Below are positions 46,690 to 58,453 of a DNA stretch of 64,000 nucleotides, piece by piece. The notes beneath the pieces were generated by a model. It did no database searches, had not been told where the DNA came from, and saw only the letters and a list, made by a program, of their open reading frames with translations. The position numbers and the translations under genes were made by a program. Each line of letters opens with the position of its first letter. The stretch's first letter is position 1. The stretch comes from Eupeodes corollae (taxonomy: Eukaryota > Arthropoda > Insecta > Diptera > Syrphidae): positions 123,957,621-124,021,620 of the forward strand of contig NC_079148.1 of NCBI RefSeq assembly GCF_945859685.1, written 5' to 3'.

Positions 46690-48240
46690 GCTATTTGAGT
46701 CGAAAGTAAATTTTTACGAAGTTTTAGTATTATTTTTTTTTTGAGTTTTATTTTTTGTAACAAAAACTGTCAATTCGATTTTTTTTTAAATTTTACCAAC
46801 AATATTTCTTATGAGATAAAATTACTTTAAAGCCAATACTTAAAATTTTTAAAGAGATATTTGAGTCAAAACTCAATTTTTACCAACTTTTGTACATTTT
46901 TTTAGGTTTTTATTTTTTGTAAAAAAAATGTCAATTCGATTTTTTTCAAACTTTAACTGAATGTTGACAACAATATTTTTTGAAAGATAAAAGTAAATAA
47001 AAGCCAATATCTCTAAGTTTTTAAAAGATATTTGAGTCGAAAATAAATTTTTACCAACTTTTATACATTTTTTGTAAAAAATCTGTCAATTCGATTTTTT
47101 TCAAACTTTAATTGAATGTTGACAGCAAGATTTTTTGAAAGATAAAAGTAAATTAAAGCCAATATCTCAAAGTTTTGAAAAGATATTTGAGTCGAAAATC
47201 AATTTTTACCAACTTTTATAAATTATTTTTTTTAGGTTTTTAGTTTTTGTAAAAAAAACTATCAATTCGATTTTTTTCAAACTTTAATTGTATGTTGACA
47301 ACAAAATTTTTTGAAAGGTAAAAGATAATTAAAGCCAATATCTCAAAGGTTTGAAAAGATATTTGAGTCGAAAATCAATTTTTACCAACTTTTATAATTT
47401 TTTTTTTAGGTCTTTATTTTTTGTAAAAAAACTGTCAATTCGATTTTTTTCAAACTTTAACTGAATGTTGACAACAAGATTTTTTAAAAGAAAAAAGTAA
47501 ATAAAAGCCAATATCTCAAAGTTTTGAAAAGATATTTGAGTCGAAAATCAATTTTTACCAACTTTTATACATTTTTTTTTTTAGGTTTTTATTTTATGTA
47601 AAAAAACTGTCAATTCGATTTTTTTCAAACTTTAACTGAATGTTGACAACAAGATTTTTTGAAAGATAAAAGTAAATAAAAGCCAATATCTCAAAGTTTT
47701 GAAAAGATGTTTGAGTCGAAAATCAATTTTTACCAACTTTTATAAATTTTTTGTTTAGGTCTTTATTTTTTGTAAAAAAAACTGTCAATTCGATTTTTTT
47801 CAAACTTTAATTGTATGTTGACAACAAAATTTTTTGAAAGATAAAAGTAAATTAAAGCCAATATCGCAAAGTTTTGAAAAGATATTCGAGTCGAAAATCA
47901 ATTTTTACCAACTTTTATTCATTTTTTTTTTAGGTTTTTATTTTTTGTAAAAAAAACTGTCAATTCGATTTTGCTCAAAATTTTTCAGAATGTTGAAAAC
48001 AATATTTCTTATAAGATAAAATAAAATTGAAGCCTTAATTTCAAGTTTTTGAAAAGATATTTGAATCGATATTCAATTTTTACGAACTTTGAATAATGTT
48101 TTTTTTTAGATTTTTATTTTTTATAAAAAAACTGTCAATTAGATTTTTCTCAAAATTTTATCAGATATCAAAAACATTATTCTTCGTTGCACAAAATTGT
48201 TTTAGAGATAAAATCATATTTCAGTCGTAAAATTTTGGAG
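46690..48240 (+). repeat. tandem array of ~175-bp units inside HRE F5
   Basis: The anchor GTCGAAA (or a variant) recurs at 46699, 46865, 47036, 47191, 47367, 47540, 47715, 47890 and 48065. The spacings are 166, 171, 155, 176, 173, 175, 175 and 175 bp. Each unit runs from AAAGATATTTGAGTCGAAAA through TTTTTACCAACTTTTATA, an AGGTTTTTATTTT segment, CTGTCAATTCGATTTTTTTC, and GAATGTTGACAACAA to AAAGCCAATATCTCAAAG. The central units are the most alike, as expected for recent expansion or homogenisation. Confidence 0.95.
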
Positions 48241-48570
48241 GTGACAAATTTTTTTTTTCAGTTTTATTGATTTAAAAAAAAAAACCGTTATATTGATTTT
48301 TTTCAAAAAATATACCTGTTTGGTATCACGTTACAATCTATTATATAAAATTTAATTCAAGTCTCTAGCGTTTTTGGTTCGTAAGATATTTAGGGTTAAC
48401 CAAAATTTTCACCATTTTTTCAAACTGCTATAGTAAAAGAACCACCCACGCAATTTTCTTGAGAGCCCTTTCTGCATCTTTCTGCCTTATTATCTGTATA
48501 ACAAAATTTATTTGAAGTCGATATCTCTTCTGGTTCTTGAGCTATGGACAACGAAAAAAACGTCGCGAAC

Positions 48571-48622
48571 GTACGGACGTACGGACGTACGGACGTACGG
48601 ACGTACGGACGTACGGACGTAC
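48571..48622 (+). repeat. GTACGGAC microsatellite, six units
   Basis: Six perfect 8-bp units GTACGGAC followed by GTAC. Other HRE copies have one or two units at the same place (about 18131, 24910, 32760, 40897, 55866 and 60105). The surroundings read GTCGCGAAC before and ACACACGCACGCACAGACAT after. Confidence 0.95.
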
Positions 48623-48763
48623 AAACGTACGTACACACGCACGCACAGACATCTTTCTAAAAATCTTTTATTTCGACTCTAGGGACCTTGAAACGTCGAG
48701 AAATGTCAAAATTTTCAATTTGACAAATCGGACCCATTACAATAACTTCCTATGGGAAGTTAA

Positions 48764-49024
48764 AAATATCTAATCTGTGTTGTTTTAAATTATAAAAAAA
48801 TAGTTGAATTACTTTGTGGATGGCAATAAGCTCTAGCACCATATTAGATAAGGGTGAATGCTTAAAAAGTCTCCTACTTTGAACAAACAATTTTATTATC
48901 TTTAACAGTTGGAAATTCACCTCTATTGCTAACACAGAATCATATTAAGTAATTGTGTCAATTTCTAAAAGAAGGAGTATGTCAACAAGAAAAATATTCG
49001 AAACATTGATATTCATCAATTAAC
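48764..49024. other. gap between HRE F5 and transposase fragment
   Basis: About 260 bp of AT-rich DNA, nothing recognised. Confidence 0.4.
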
Positions 49025-49151
49025 AATACTTCCAACGAAAGTCACTGTTTTGAGTGTTTGTTGAGCTGGTGGCATGCATAATAGGTCCGCTGGCTACAAT
49101 AGCACTAATTCTAAAGGCGATCCCTATTAGTCCATGATAACAAATTTCTTT
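49025..49151 (+). pseudogene. short transposase fragment (IS630/Tc1/mariner superfamily)
   Basis: Plus-strand reading gives PTKVTVLSVC, a stop, AGGMHNRSAG and finally SMITNFF. These match the KVTVWC..W.GG and S(M)I..FF blocks of the type A/B transposases elsewhere in the window. Only about 40 codons remain. HRE R4 starts immediately after the FF codons. Confidence 0.6.
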
Positions 49152-50442
49152 CCGATTTGTCAAATTGAAAAAACATTTCTTGACGTTTCAAGGTACAAAT
49201 TTTTAAGAAAGATGTCTGCGCGTGCGTGTTTACGTACGTTCGTACGTTCGCGACGTATTTTTCGTCGTCTATAGCTCAAGAACCAGAAGAGATGTCGATT
49301 TCAAATAAATTTTGTTATACAGATAATAAGGCAGAAAGATGCAGAAAGGGCTCTCAAGAAAATTGCGAGGGTGGTATTTTTACCATAACAGTTTGAAAAA
49401 AGGTGAAAATTTTGGTAAACCCTAAATGTCTTACGAACTAAAAACGCTAGAGACTTGAATTAAATTTTATATAATAAATCGTAACGTGTTTTTAAAAATT
49501 CCATTTAAATGTTTTTTTTATAAATGAAAAAAACTGAAAAAAATTTGTTACCTCCAAAACCTTACGATTAAATATGATTTCATCTCCAAAACAATTTTGC
49601 GCAACGAAGAATAATGTTTTTGACATTTGATAAAATTTTGAGCAAAATCGGATTGACAGTTTTTTTTATAAAAAATAAATATCTAAGAAAAACATTACTC
49701 AAAGTTGGTAAAAATTGAATATGGATTTAAATATCTTTTCAAAAACTTTAAATTAAGGCTTCAAACTTATTTTATCTTTTAAGAAATATTTTTTTCAACA
49801 TTCTGAAAAATGTTGAGAAAAATCGAATTGACAGCTTTTTTACAAAAAATAAAAACTTACAAAAAAAATTAGCAAAAGTTGGTAAAAAAATGATTTTCGA
49901 CTCAAATATCTTTTCAAGAATTTGAGATACCAGCTTTTAACTAATTTTTACTTATAAGAAATATTGTTTTCAACATTAGAACAAATTTTGAAAAAAAATT
50001 AAATCACAGTTTTTTTACAAACAATAAAAACCTAAAAAAAATGTATGAAAGTTTGATTTTTGATTTTTGACCCAAATATCTTTTCAAAAATTGTAGATAT
50101 TGGCTTTAAACTACTTTTATCTTTCAAAAAATATTGTTGTCAACATTCGGTTTAAAAATTAAAACCCTAAAAATATTAACAAAAGTTGGTAAAAATTTAC
50201 TTTCGACTCACATAGCTTTTCAAAAATGTAAAATATTGGCTTCAAACTTATTTTATTTCACAGAATATATTATGTTCAATATTCAGTAATTTTTATATAT
50301 AAATATAACTGTCCGTTTTTTCATAAAAAATAAAATCTACAAAAAATAGTACGCAAATTTGGTAACAAACTTTTATTCAAGACAAATCGACAGATGGGAT
50401 GGGAAGTTATCAGTGTGGGTCGCATCCCAGCCTCTTTTTTTT
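49152..50442 (-). repeat. HRE repeat copy R4 (short 5' form, hairpin lost)
   Basis: Reversed HRE: CGATTTGTCAAATTG at the left (the hairpin lacks), the microsatellite as TTTACGTACGTTCGTACGTT at about 49228-49247, core units, and GGGATGGGAAGTTATCAGTG then GGTCGCATCCCAGCCTC at the right. Core units are partly shortened (about 50140-50165). It lies tail-to-tail with F5 and head-to-head with the fragment at 50.45 kb. Confidence 0.95.
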
Positions 50443-50454
50443 TAACTTTTGATT

Positions 50455-50890
50455 CTTTTTTTCTCAAAATCTTACCACATGTCAAAAACGTTTTCTTCGT
50501 TGCACACAATTATTTTGGAGATACAATAATTTCTTGTAAGTAAAATATTCGAATTGAGAAATATTTTTTTGTTCTGTTTTTTTGATTTATAAAAATAAAA
50601 GTTAATTGTTTTTTTTTTTGGTATCACGTTAGAATTTATAGTACAAAAGTTTATTCAAGTCTCTAGCGATATTGTTTCTTGAGATATTTTAGGTTAACAA
50701 AAATGTTAATTTTTTTTAGACTGCTGTTGTATAAAAACCACCCACTGTTTTTGAGAGTCTTTTCGGCATCTTTCTGAATTATTTTCTGTATAACAACATT
50801 TTTTTGAAGGCGATTTCTCTTGTGGTTCTTGAACGACGTACGTACAAAAAATCCTTGAAAAGTCAAGAAATATTAACATTTTTAATCAAC
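50455..50890 (+). repeat. HRE repeat fragment (3' half, diverged)
   Basis: Pieces: TCTCAAAATCTTACCACATG, TTCGTTGCACACAATTATTT, TGGTATCACGTTAGAATTTA, CAAGTCTCTAGCGATATTG, GGTTCTTGAACGACGTACGT and CCTTGAAAAGTCAAGAAATA. No 5' end or hairpin. Confidence 0.85.
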
Positions 50891-51029
50891 CGATTCATTT
50901 TCGAGTCATGGAATTCCGAAAAAATGACATTTTTGTTCTTTAAATATTTTTTAGACAGTATAAGAGGTTGTGCAAAGAAAAATTATTGAAATCAGTTAAT
51001 ACGTTTTTGAGAATACTTGTTAAATAAGT

Positions 51030-51400
51030 AATGGTTTTATGGTGGTACCCTTCTGGAGGAATACAACAACATTTTTTTTAATTGAAAGAAGCCGAATCAA
51101 ACAAAAAATAAAAGAAAGTTTTACAAAACTGTTGATTTGTTTTTGAAAAAAATCTAATTTTCGATTTTTGACCAAACATTTTGTATGGGGATTACTGTTA
51201 ACCTACGTTTAAAAAAAAATGAAAAAACGCCTGAAGGGAATCTACTAAAAATCTTAATTTTGAAGTTTGAACTCAATTGTAGGGACGAGGAGAGACAGAC
51301 ACACGGACGGCATCTTTATGTGTTTTTTTTTCTCGAATTTTTTACCATCGTAATGTCTGTGACTAAAATCTCGAGTTCGAAATTTTTTACGAATGCAATA
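51030..51400 (+). repeat. dispersed repeat Q, copy 2
   Basis: Words in order: GGTGGTACCCTTCTGGAGGA, TTGAAAGAAGCCGAATCAAA, TCTTAATTTTGAAGTTTGAA with CTCAATTGTAGG, a GACAGACACACGGACGG stretch, and GACTAAAATCTCGAGTTC. Copy 1 is at 37641. A short piece (CGGTTCTAGGTACTTTTCCG) is also at about 56023. The open frame over this copy (51185-51514) is a by-product. Confidence 0.6.
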
Positions 51401-53370
51401 CGTGTTTCTATGTCTAAAGTAAAAAAGAAAACAAAAGCAAGAGCCTTAAATAAATCACAAACTGATGACTTACCTTTGGTGCCTAAAAAACTTGCACCGG
51501 ATATTTTTTTGTAAGAAAACCAAATAGAATTTTAAAGCCTGTCAAAATTTGTATGATTAAAAATTTAAATTAGTTCAGTTTTTTGGTTTTTAGACATGAA
51601 CCCCAAATATTAGTACGTTTTAGTTTTATTTTTTTATTTCGTTGGCAAAATCTTTCGTTTAATTATTTTAAACTTGTCAATTGAGAAAACCGAAAATACA
51701 GATCTAAGTTATAACATAATCAAAATTGTTTTTAATCATATATTTTGCAATTTTGTTTGTAGAAAAACTGCCAACAACTAATTTTACAATTATTTTTTAA
51801 ATGTTAATTGAGTTTGGCATTTTATATATTTGATTCAGTTTCATTTTATAAGAAGCAACCTTTTTTATCATTCGTAATAAGACTCTTTATTGCACATATT
51901 TTACCAGACGTCAAAAACGTCATTCTTTTTAGGAAAAATACCTTCTTTGGGTGAATTTAAGCGTTTTCAATAACTTTAAATACGACAAATACAAACAATA
52001 GGTCCGCTTCATTGCTGACATTATAGACACGAAAGGAATGTTGAGAGTAATAGCTGTTCCATCTTAATGACTATGAAAACCATTGAATTTTTAATACTAG
52101 CCAAAGAACCGTGCAAGGGAGTTTTAAAATCGTTCCAACCAAAGAAGTTAATACATATCTATTGAGGTTTAATTTCCATTTCAATCGAAATAAACCCAAT
52201 ATAGATATCCAAATTCAAAAATTGTAGTATTTTCTACAATGGGTTTTGAATCATAAAATTTTATTTTTTAGCATGTTGCGAGCTATCAGTACAACCTCTT
52301 ACTTCCAGGAAACCAGGAAGTCCTTCAATTTCGGGTTTTAAAATTGAATTCAGTAAATTCTGGAAAAAGAAGCACCCCTAAATACTCTCTACATCGGCAA
52401 CGAGAATAGAATGGAATATGTCGTCATTGGGCTAAGCATGTGCTACAGCCATATGTCTGGACGTCGGACATTAACCATCTCCTCTTTTCGCTCTTGAAAA
52501 GTTGAAATAATGTGAAATCACATTATGGCGGTAGTGGAGCTTAAAATATATGGAGTTGGAAGCGAGGTTATAAGTATAAAAGAGATGATACCCAAGGATG
52601 CTCTATAGCTGCATCAGCAGCAAGAATATAAGCGCGGTTCTGATGCACACTCACTACTCTCAGTCAGACTCACTCGCTTGAATAGCATGTGTGTGGATTT
52701 GGATACCCAACAAACGGAAACAGTAGCAAATGATTTGTTTCTCCTATGGAATCGCCCTCTTCGCCTTCGCCTTCTCCTTCTTGTACTCTTCCTCGTCATA
52801 GTCCTGTCTTCTGTGTAATAAATATCAAGATGGAGATTGGTTTATAAATGCCATGCATTCGTTCCATCGCGTGGATTGTCGGTAGCAATATAGCAGTCTA
52901 TCTATTTATACAAGGAATGGTATAGTAGAAAAGCTCTGTTTATGCCCTGACCCCGAAAAATGTTCACATTTGGATTGAATAAATGGTCCGAAGCCATTAT
53001 GTTGAGAGATTCCTCATTTCCATCCCACCAGACCGTAGCTCGTCGTGGCTGGGTGATGGTGCGCCTGTAGTATATTAGATGGTATGTGGTTCCATTTTAG
53101 GATTCGAGACCAAGTGGAGTTGGATCTACTTTATAAATAGGGAGGGCAATATTTTCGGACATTTCGTATAAAGGATGCCATTTTTATTAATTTTCTAACA
53201 TTTATACTCGCTCGGCCTCGGAACATCAGCGAACAGAGAACCGTGAGCTTCTAAATATGGAGAGTTGGGGCTTTCAAGTGGACTACTTGTTCACCGTTGG
53301 TCGTCGCGTCGTCGTCATGATGTTCGTGAACTTGTGCACAAGTATACTAAGTCTGGTCCCATACATGTAT
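51401..53370. other. unique stretch, AT-rich then mixed
   Basis: 51.5-52.4 kb is AT-rich with no signal. 52.5-53.4 kb is more balanced, with a TATA-like word at 52575 (TATAAAAG), another at 52627 (TATAAGCG), a perfect initiator word TCAGTC at 52660-52665, and triplet runs (CTTCGCC near 52755). No ORF recognised. Confidence 0.4.
52627..52665 (+). promoter_or_regulatory. weak candidate promoter elements
   Basis: TATAAGCG at 52627 and TCAGTC with A at 52662, 35 bp apart, a little more than the usual spacing of about 30. The initiator is a perfect match to the fly consensus. There is no following ORF. Confidence 0.2.
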
Positions 53371-53373
53371 CGC

Positions 53374-53436
53374 TATAAAAGGATATAGCCTGACTCGGCT
53401 TCATCGGTAAACGAAATACAGCGAACGAAAGGACAA
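53374..53436 (+). promoter_or_regulatory. candidate RNA polymerase II core promoter
   Basis: CTATAAAAGG places a TATA box at 53374-53381. An initiator-like TTCATCGG has its A at 53403, 29 bp downstream, the spacing expected of fly promoters. GGACA at 53431-53435 fits the downstream promoter element RGWYV and sits at about +29, one base off the usual position. The following ACGAAATACAGCGAACGAAA is unlike the AT-rich bulk and resembles a 5' leader. No long ORF follows within 600 bp. CAGGTAATC near 53856 could serve as a splice donor for a non-coding first exon. The direction implies a gene to the right, outside or beyond a long intron. Confidence 0.45.
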
Positions 53437-54416
53437 CGACTCATCGTCCTTTTTTGTCGCCATCGCAATCACCATCATCATCATCATCGCCATCTTTATC
53501 GTCATCATCGTTCAACTACAGGGAGAGTGGAATGGAGTGCTTTTAAAACGTCATTTGTATGGATTTGAGTACGAAATGAAATGTTTCCTTAGTTTAATGG
53601 GATTATTATAGTTGCAAATTGTATTTTATTTTGTATAAAATATTTTCAGTACTATACACGAAGTACGATAAAAATGAAAAAGGAGGAGGTTGGATAAATG
53701 AAAAGCAAAAAGATGATACAAACACAAGACACATTTTAGAGAGGCAAAGTGGATTAGAGGAAAATTGGAATTTTCAGGATGAAATATGCTCACAGAGCTC
53801 TTTCCAGAAGAAGCGATCCTTTTTGTGATGAGATGTGTTTTTGGAATTAATCTAAACCAGGTAATCCTTCTTGTAAATTAAACAAAACAGAAAAATGAAA
53901 TGATAGTGTTTTATTTTGAGTTGAAATTGAAATGTTTTATTTGTAAAAAAAAATATTTCAATTTTAAAATTCATATGAAAAAGGTTAATGATTTTTCGAA
54001 ACTGTTTTTTTAAATGAACCACAGAAAAGTTTTTGGGCTTTTGGCGTGTTAGGAAGTTCAATTTATATTAAATTAGAACATAGAAGGATAATTCATGAAA
54101 TTTAAAAAAAAAACAAATCAAATAAGAAAAATGCAATTCGTTTCATTAATATTTTGGCACAGTCTTCGACAGTTATGCAATTTTCTACGTAAGCATGTTC
54201 TTGGCACAAAATCCTTGCTTCAAAATGAAATTTTGACAGCTAAACAGGGTTGTGGAAAAACGTAAAAAATGTAATGTTGTTAGATAATTGAGTAAAAATA
54301 GTGCTAAAGTGCGATAAGTCAATAAAAACAAGAATATAATCCGGTAAATGATCAGAATTGTCGTATCTTCAATGGTGAGCTCTTTGAAATGCTTTAAAAT
54401 CATCCTGAATTTCGTT
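53437..54416. other. stretch after the candidate promoter
   Basis: A CATCAT/CATCG triplet run lies at about 53463-53512. The rest is AT-rich, with a 69-codon plus frame (53619-53828) that I do not recognise. Confidence 0.4.
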
Positions 54417-56015
54417 AAAAAAAGAGGCTGGGATGCAACCCACACTGATGACTTCCCATCCCGTCTGTCGATTTGTCTTGCTTAAAAGTTTGTCTATATG
54501 TACTCGTATCAATTTTTACCAAATTTGCGTACAAATTTTGTATATTTTATTTTTTGTGAAAAAAACGGACTGTTGTATTTTTATATAAAAATTACTAAAT
54601 ATCGAAAACAATATTTTCTGTGAAATAAAATAAGTTTGAAGAAAATATTTTTAATTTTTGAAAAGCTATTTGAGCCGAAAGAAAATTTTTACCAAGTTTT
54701 AGTATTGTTTTTTTATTATTATTTTTTGTAAAAAAACTTTCAATTCGATTTTTTTCAAAATTTTAGTGAATGTTGAAAACAATATTTCTTATAAGATAAA
54801 ATTATTTTGAAGCCAACATTTCAAATTTTTGAAAAGATATTTAAGTCGAAAATCAATTTTTACAATCTTTTGTTAATTGTTTTTTATGTTTTTAATTTTT
54901 TGTAAAAAACCTGTCAATTCGATTTTTTTCAAAATTTTACTGAATGTTAAAAACAATATTTTTTATAAGATAAAATTAAATAAAAGCCAATAGCTACCAT
55001 TTCTGAAAAGATATTTGAGTCGAAAATGAATTTTTACCAACTTTTATACATTTTTTTTAGGTTTTTGTTTTTTGTAAAAAAATGTCAATTCAATTTTTCT
55101 CAAACTTTGTCCTAATGTTAAAAACATAATTTCTTTAAGTAAAAATAAATAAGAAGCTATTATCTCAAATTTTTAAAAAGATATTTGAGTCGAAAATCAA
55201 TTTTTACCAACTTTTGTTAATTTTTTTTAGGTTTTTATTTTTTGTAAGAAAACTGTCCATTCGATTTTTCTCAAAATTTTGCTGAATTTTAAAAACACTA
55301 TTTCTTATAAGATAAAATGAGATTGAAGCCCAAATTTTAATTTTTTGAAAAGATATTTGAATCGATATTCAATTTTTAAAAATTTTGAGTAATGTTTTTT
55401 TTTTGATTTTCATTTTTTATAAAAAAAACTGTCAATTCGATTTTTCTCAAAATTATCAGATGTCAAAAACATTATTCTTCTTTGCACAAAATTGTTTTGG
55501 AGATGAAATTATATTTAAGTCTTAACATTTTGGAGGTGACAAATTTTTTTTTTCAGTTTTTTCGATTTATAAAAAAAAAACTTTTAAATGGAATTTTTCC
55601 AAAAAATATACTTGTTTTGTATCACATTACAGTTTATTATATAAATTTTGATTCAAGTATCTGGCGTTTTTGGTTCGTAAGATATTTAGGGTTAACCAAA
55701 ATTTTCACCTTTTTTTCAAACTGCTATGGTAAAAAAAAACCCACGCAATTTTCTTGAGATCCCTTTCTGCATCTTTCTGCCTTATTATCTGCATAACAAA
55801 ATTTATTTGAAATCGATATCTCTTCTGATTCTTGAGCTATGGAGGACGAAAAAAACGTCGCGAACGTACGGATGTACTACGTACACATACGCACGTATAG
55901 ACATCTTTCTAAAAAATTTGTATTTCGACTCTAGGGACCTTGAAACGTCGAGAAATGTCAAAATTTTCAATTTGACAAATCGGACCCTTTACAATAACTT
56001 TCTATGGGAAGTTAA
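54417..56015 (+). repeat. HRE repeat copy F6 (complete, short 5' form)
   Basis: About 1.6 kb. It starts after TTAA with AAAGAGGCTGGGATGCAACC, then a signature with one change (GATGACTTCCCATCCCG). There are six to seven core units, the microsatellite (CGTACGGATGTACTACGTAC, about 55865-55884), the CGACTCTAGGGACC box, and a hairpin with one mismatch (TAACTTTC/TATG/GGAAGTTA) ending near 56015. A short repeat-Q piece follows directly. Confidence 0.95.
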
Positions 56016-58025
56016 TAACGGTTCTAGGTACTTTTCCGGAGCAATGCAAAAATATGTTTTTCTTACTTAAAGAAGCCAAGTAAAAAAAGTTAAAATTTTG
56101 GAGAAAATAAAACAATATTAAGCGCTGTCCTTTAATTTTAAGGGAACACGGAGAAAAAATACAAAATCGACCACATTCAATGAAGGTCCTAGAGGAAAAA
56201 TTCTTGTCGTCTATTCGACTCCCACATGTATTCAATTTACATTGCTAACATGATCGCGGATATTAAATTAAGACTTTCTTTAGCTTTGTTTTGTGTTTGC
56301 GACCGTTTTGCACACAAGGGCATAAATTGAACGAAATAATGCCGCATTGCCATTGCCTAACCGAAGCCGTGTGTAGGTTGCTTTGGTTTTGACTTGGCTC
56401 TGTCTGGTCGCCTAAGTGGTGTAGTGTATGTACCTAGTTTGGAAGTAAATTGCCTTCATTTCCAAAATAACAGTATGACGCACCAAATACTTTTTTCTTG
56501 TTATTTTCTTCCCATAAGTATATTATTATTTGCCATCATGCACCATATTTTTATGATTTTTTCTATTTATTTGGAAAATGAAAAAAAAAAGAATATGTGA
56601 GTAGGGTATGTCGAATATATGTACATATGTATCCTGCACATACAGGATCAAGGAAAGGAATATTAGGTACTCATTTACAAATGCTCATTTCCCAGCAGCA
56701 GCAGCTAGCTAGCTCGTTTTGGTTAGGTACCTTCAGCAAGGACGACAATAAAGTCTGAAACGTAACAACTAAAATGTAATAAAGGCAAACGAAATTCCGC
56801 CAACAAAATGCTGCAAATCTTCTACTTCCCAGTTTTCAAATATAGAAGTTCCAACCACTGCTTTTCCTGTTTGCCACAGATAGCGCTGTGTGTGCCGTAA
56901 TCATCAAGGGACAACAGATGAAGAAGGGGCAAATCAGGGAGGCATATTATCATTTTTCTTATTAAGCATTCAAAATAGGATTGCAGAAAAGCATACGGAT
57001 CGGGCTTTGGCTCCATTTTCCAACTCTCTTCTATATTGCACGCCCTACCCCATCTCATTACCTGTTAACGGTGAAATCGAAATCGTCGTCGTTGATTGTG
57101 ATGGCAGTGGAGGTGGCGTTTGTTCCTTGAGCCTACCTCTATAACCTAGCTATGGGTACCCAAACCCATGTTCATAAAGGTACCTTTCGTCTATACTATA
57201 CCTACATTTTGCACGCCAGCTGCTCATCAATTCTGATTGTTAATCTATTTAAGTTGGAGCCCCAATTTTATTCATGGCTTTTTTTGGTCGTTTTCTTTGT
57301 TGGCTTTGTTGATTCGTTCTGGATATTATGCCATGATATGGGTTTCCATCGAATAGACAAGTTGAATTTTCGGAATCAAAATGGAAGATAAATGTAGGTT
57401 AGGCTAGGTTTGCTAAAGCGGGACGGAGCTGCAGGAACAGGGCCTATATCAGAGACAGAGAGACTAGGTATAAAGGAGAAAGAGGAAGAGATGTTATAGG
57501 TAAACATTTTGCGACGAGAACGATTTCGCGGAACTGCTGGCTGCTCTCAATCTTGGTACGACCAGGTACGAGAATCCTTTTTGCCATCATGAACATTTTT
57601 TTATGGCATTCCATGTTCCAATTGTTATAAATGTTTTACATACAACAAGTCTAGAGAGTCTCACAGAATAAAGTTAATTTTATATCTTTTTAAGTACCTT
57701 TATACTAGCTATTTGACTGTTCCTAAAGTCTCATACAAGATTCATTGAAAAATTAAGCAGTGTTTTTATATTTTCAAAAAGAATTTTGAATTCAGATATG
57801 GTTTATTTTTGAAACTTGGAAAAAGCATACGCGTTTTTAATCATGAATTTTTATTTTGAACTGTCCAATTTAGTTTTCATGTTTTGTAAGAAAAAACTGT
57901 ACTGAAAGTTGGAAAACTATTTTTGTATTCTTCTCTAGACACTTGAGTCAAAAATGGGTTTTTAACAATTTTTAAATGGAAATTTGTATTTTTGTAGAGA
58001 AAGTACTAATTGGATTTTTTTTTAA
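56016..58025. other. unique stretch without recognised gene
   Basis: A repeat-Q-like piece lies at 56023-56095. Frames of 68-84 codons near 56.4-57.4 kb are unrecognised. CAGCAGCAGCTAGCTAGCTAG occurs near 56696-56715. No promoter or splice support. Confidence 0.4.
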
Positions 58026-58450
58026 ATCAGAAAAGCTTGATAAGGAGAAATCGACTTCAAATTAATTTTGTTATACAGATAATAATGCAGAAACTGGCAA
58101 AAAGGACTCTCAAAAAGTTTGCGTGAGTTATTTTTTTACCAAAAAATAAATATCTCACGAATCAATATCACTAGAGACTTGAATTAATTTTCAAATTATA
58201 AATTGTAACGTTGATTTTTGGAATAAAATCAATTACTGGTTTTGTATAAATCAAAACAGAAGAACAAACATTTGTCACCTCAAATATTTTACGCACAAAA
58301 ATTGATTTCATCTCCAAAATAATTTTGTACAAAAAAAAAAAATCAATCAATCAATCAAATTTTATATTTTGAGAAAAATTAATTGAACGTTAAAAAAATA
58401 AAAACTTAAAATTACCAAAAGTTCGTAAAAACTGAATTTCGACTTAAATA
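58026..58450 (-). repeat. HRE 3'-core fragment in reverse
   Basis: Reversed words: GAGAAATCGACTTCAAATTA, TTGTTATACAGATAATAATG, GCAGAAACTGGC, TATCTCACGAATCAATATCA with CTAGAGACTTG, and TAAATTGTAACG. It lacks both termini and meets the 5' end of F7, forming a head-to-head pair. Confidence 0.8.
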
Positions 58451-58453
58451 ATT

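Larger units (their letters stand above)
46443..48763 (+). repeat. HRE repeat copy F5 (complete, expanded)
   Basis: The longest complete copy, about 2.3 kb. It starts AAGAGGCTGGGATGCGACCC (from about 46446) with TAACTTCCCATCCCG, and ends in the perfect hairpin TAACTTCC/TATG/GGAAGTTA at 48743-48762. The extra length comes from the tandem core (46.69-48.24 kb) and an enlarged GTACGGAC run (48571-48622). The 3' block matches F3 and F4 closely. Confidence 0.95.

Noticed and set aside
48420..48773. Open frames with repeated YVRT or RTDV residues in HRE copies
   Set aside because: They translate the GTACGGAC microsatellite and recur in every HRE copy in different frames, so they are repeat by-products.
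46443..50890. Possible CRISPR array because of regular repeats
   Set aside because: Units are ~175 bp, contiguous and AT-rich without unique spacers, in a eukaryotic transposon; no cas genes.
51185..51514. 109-codon plus frame
   Set aside because: Overlaps dispersed repeat Q, whose other copy does not keep the frame.
52575..52617. TATAAAAG with a TCAGC word
   Set aside because: Spacing of about 41 bp is too long for a TATA/initiator pair.
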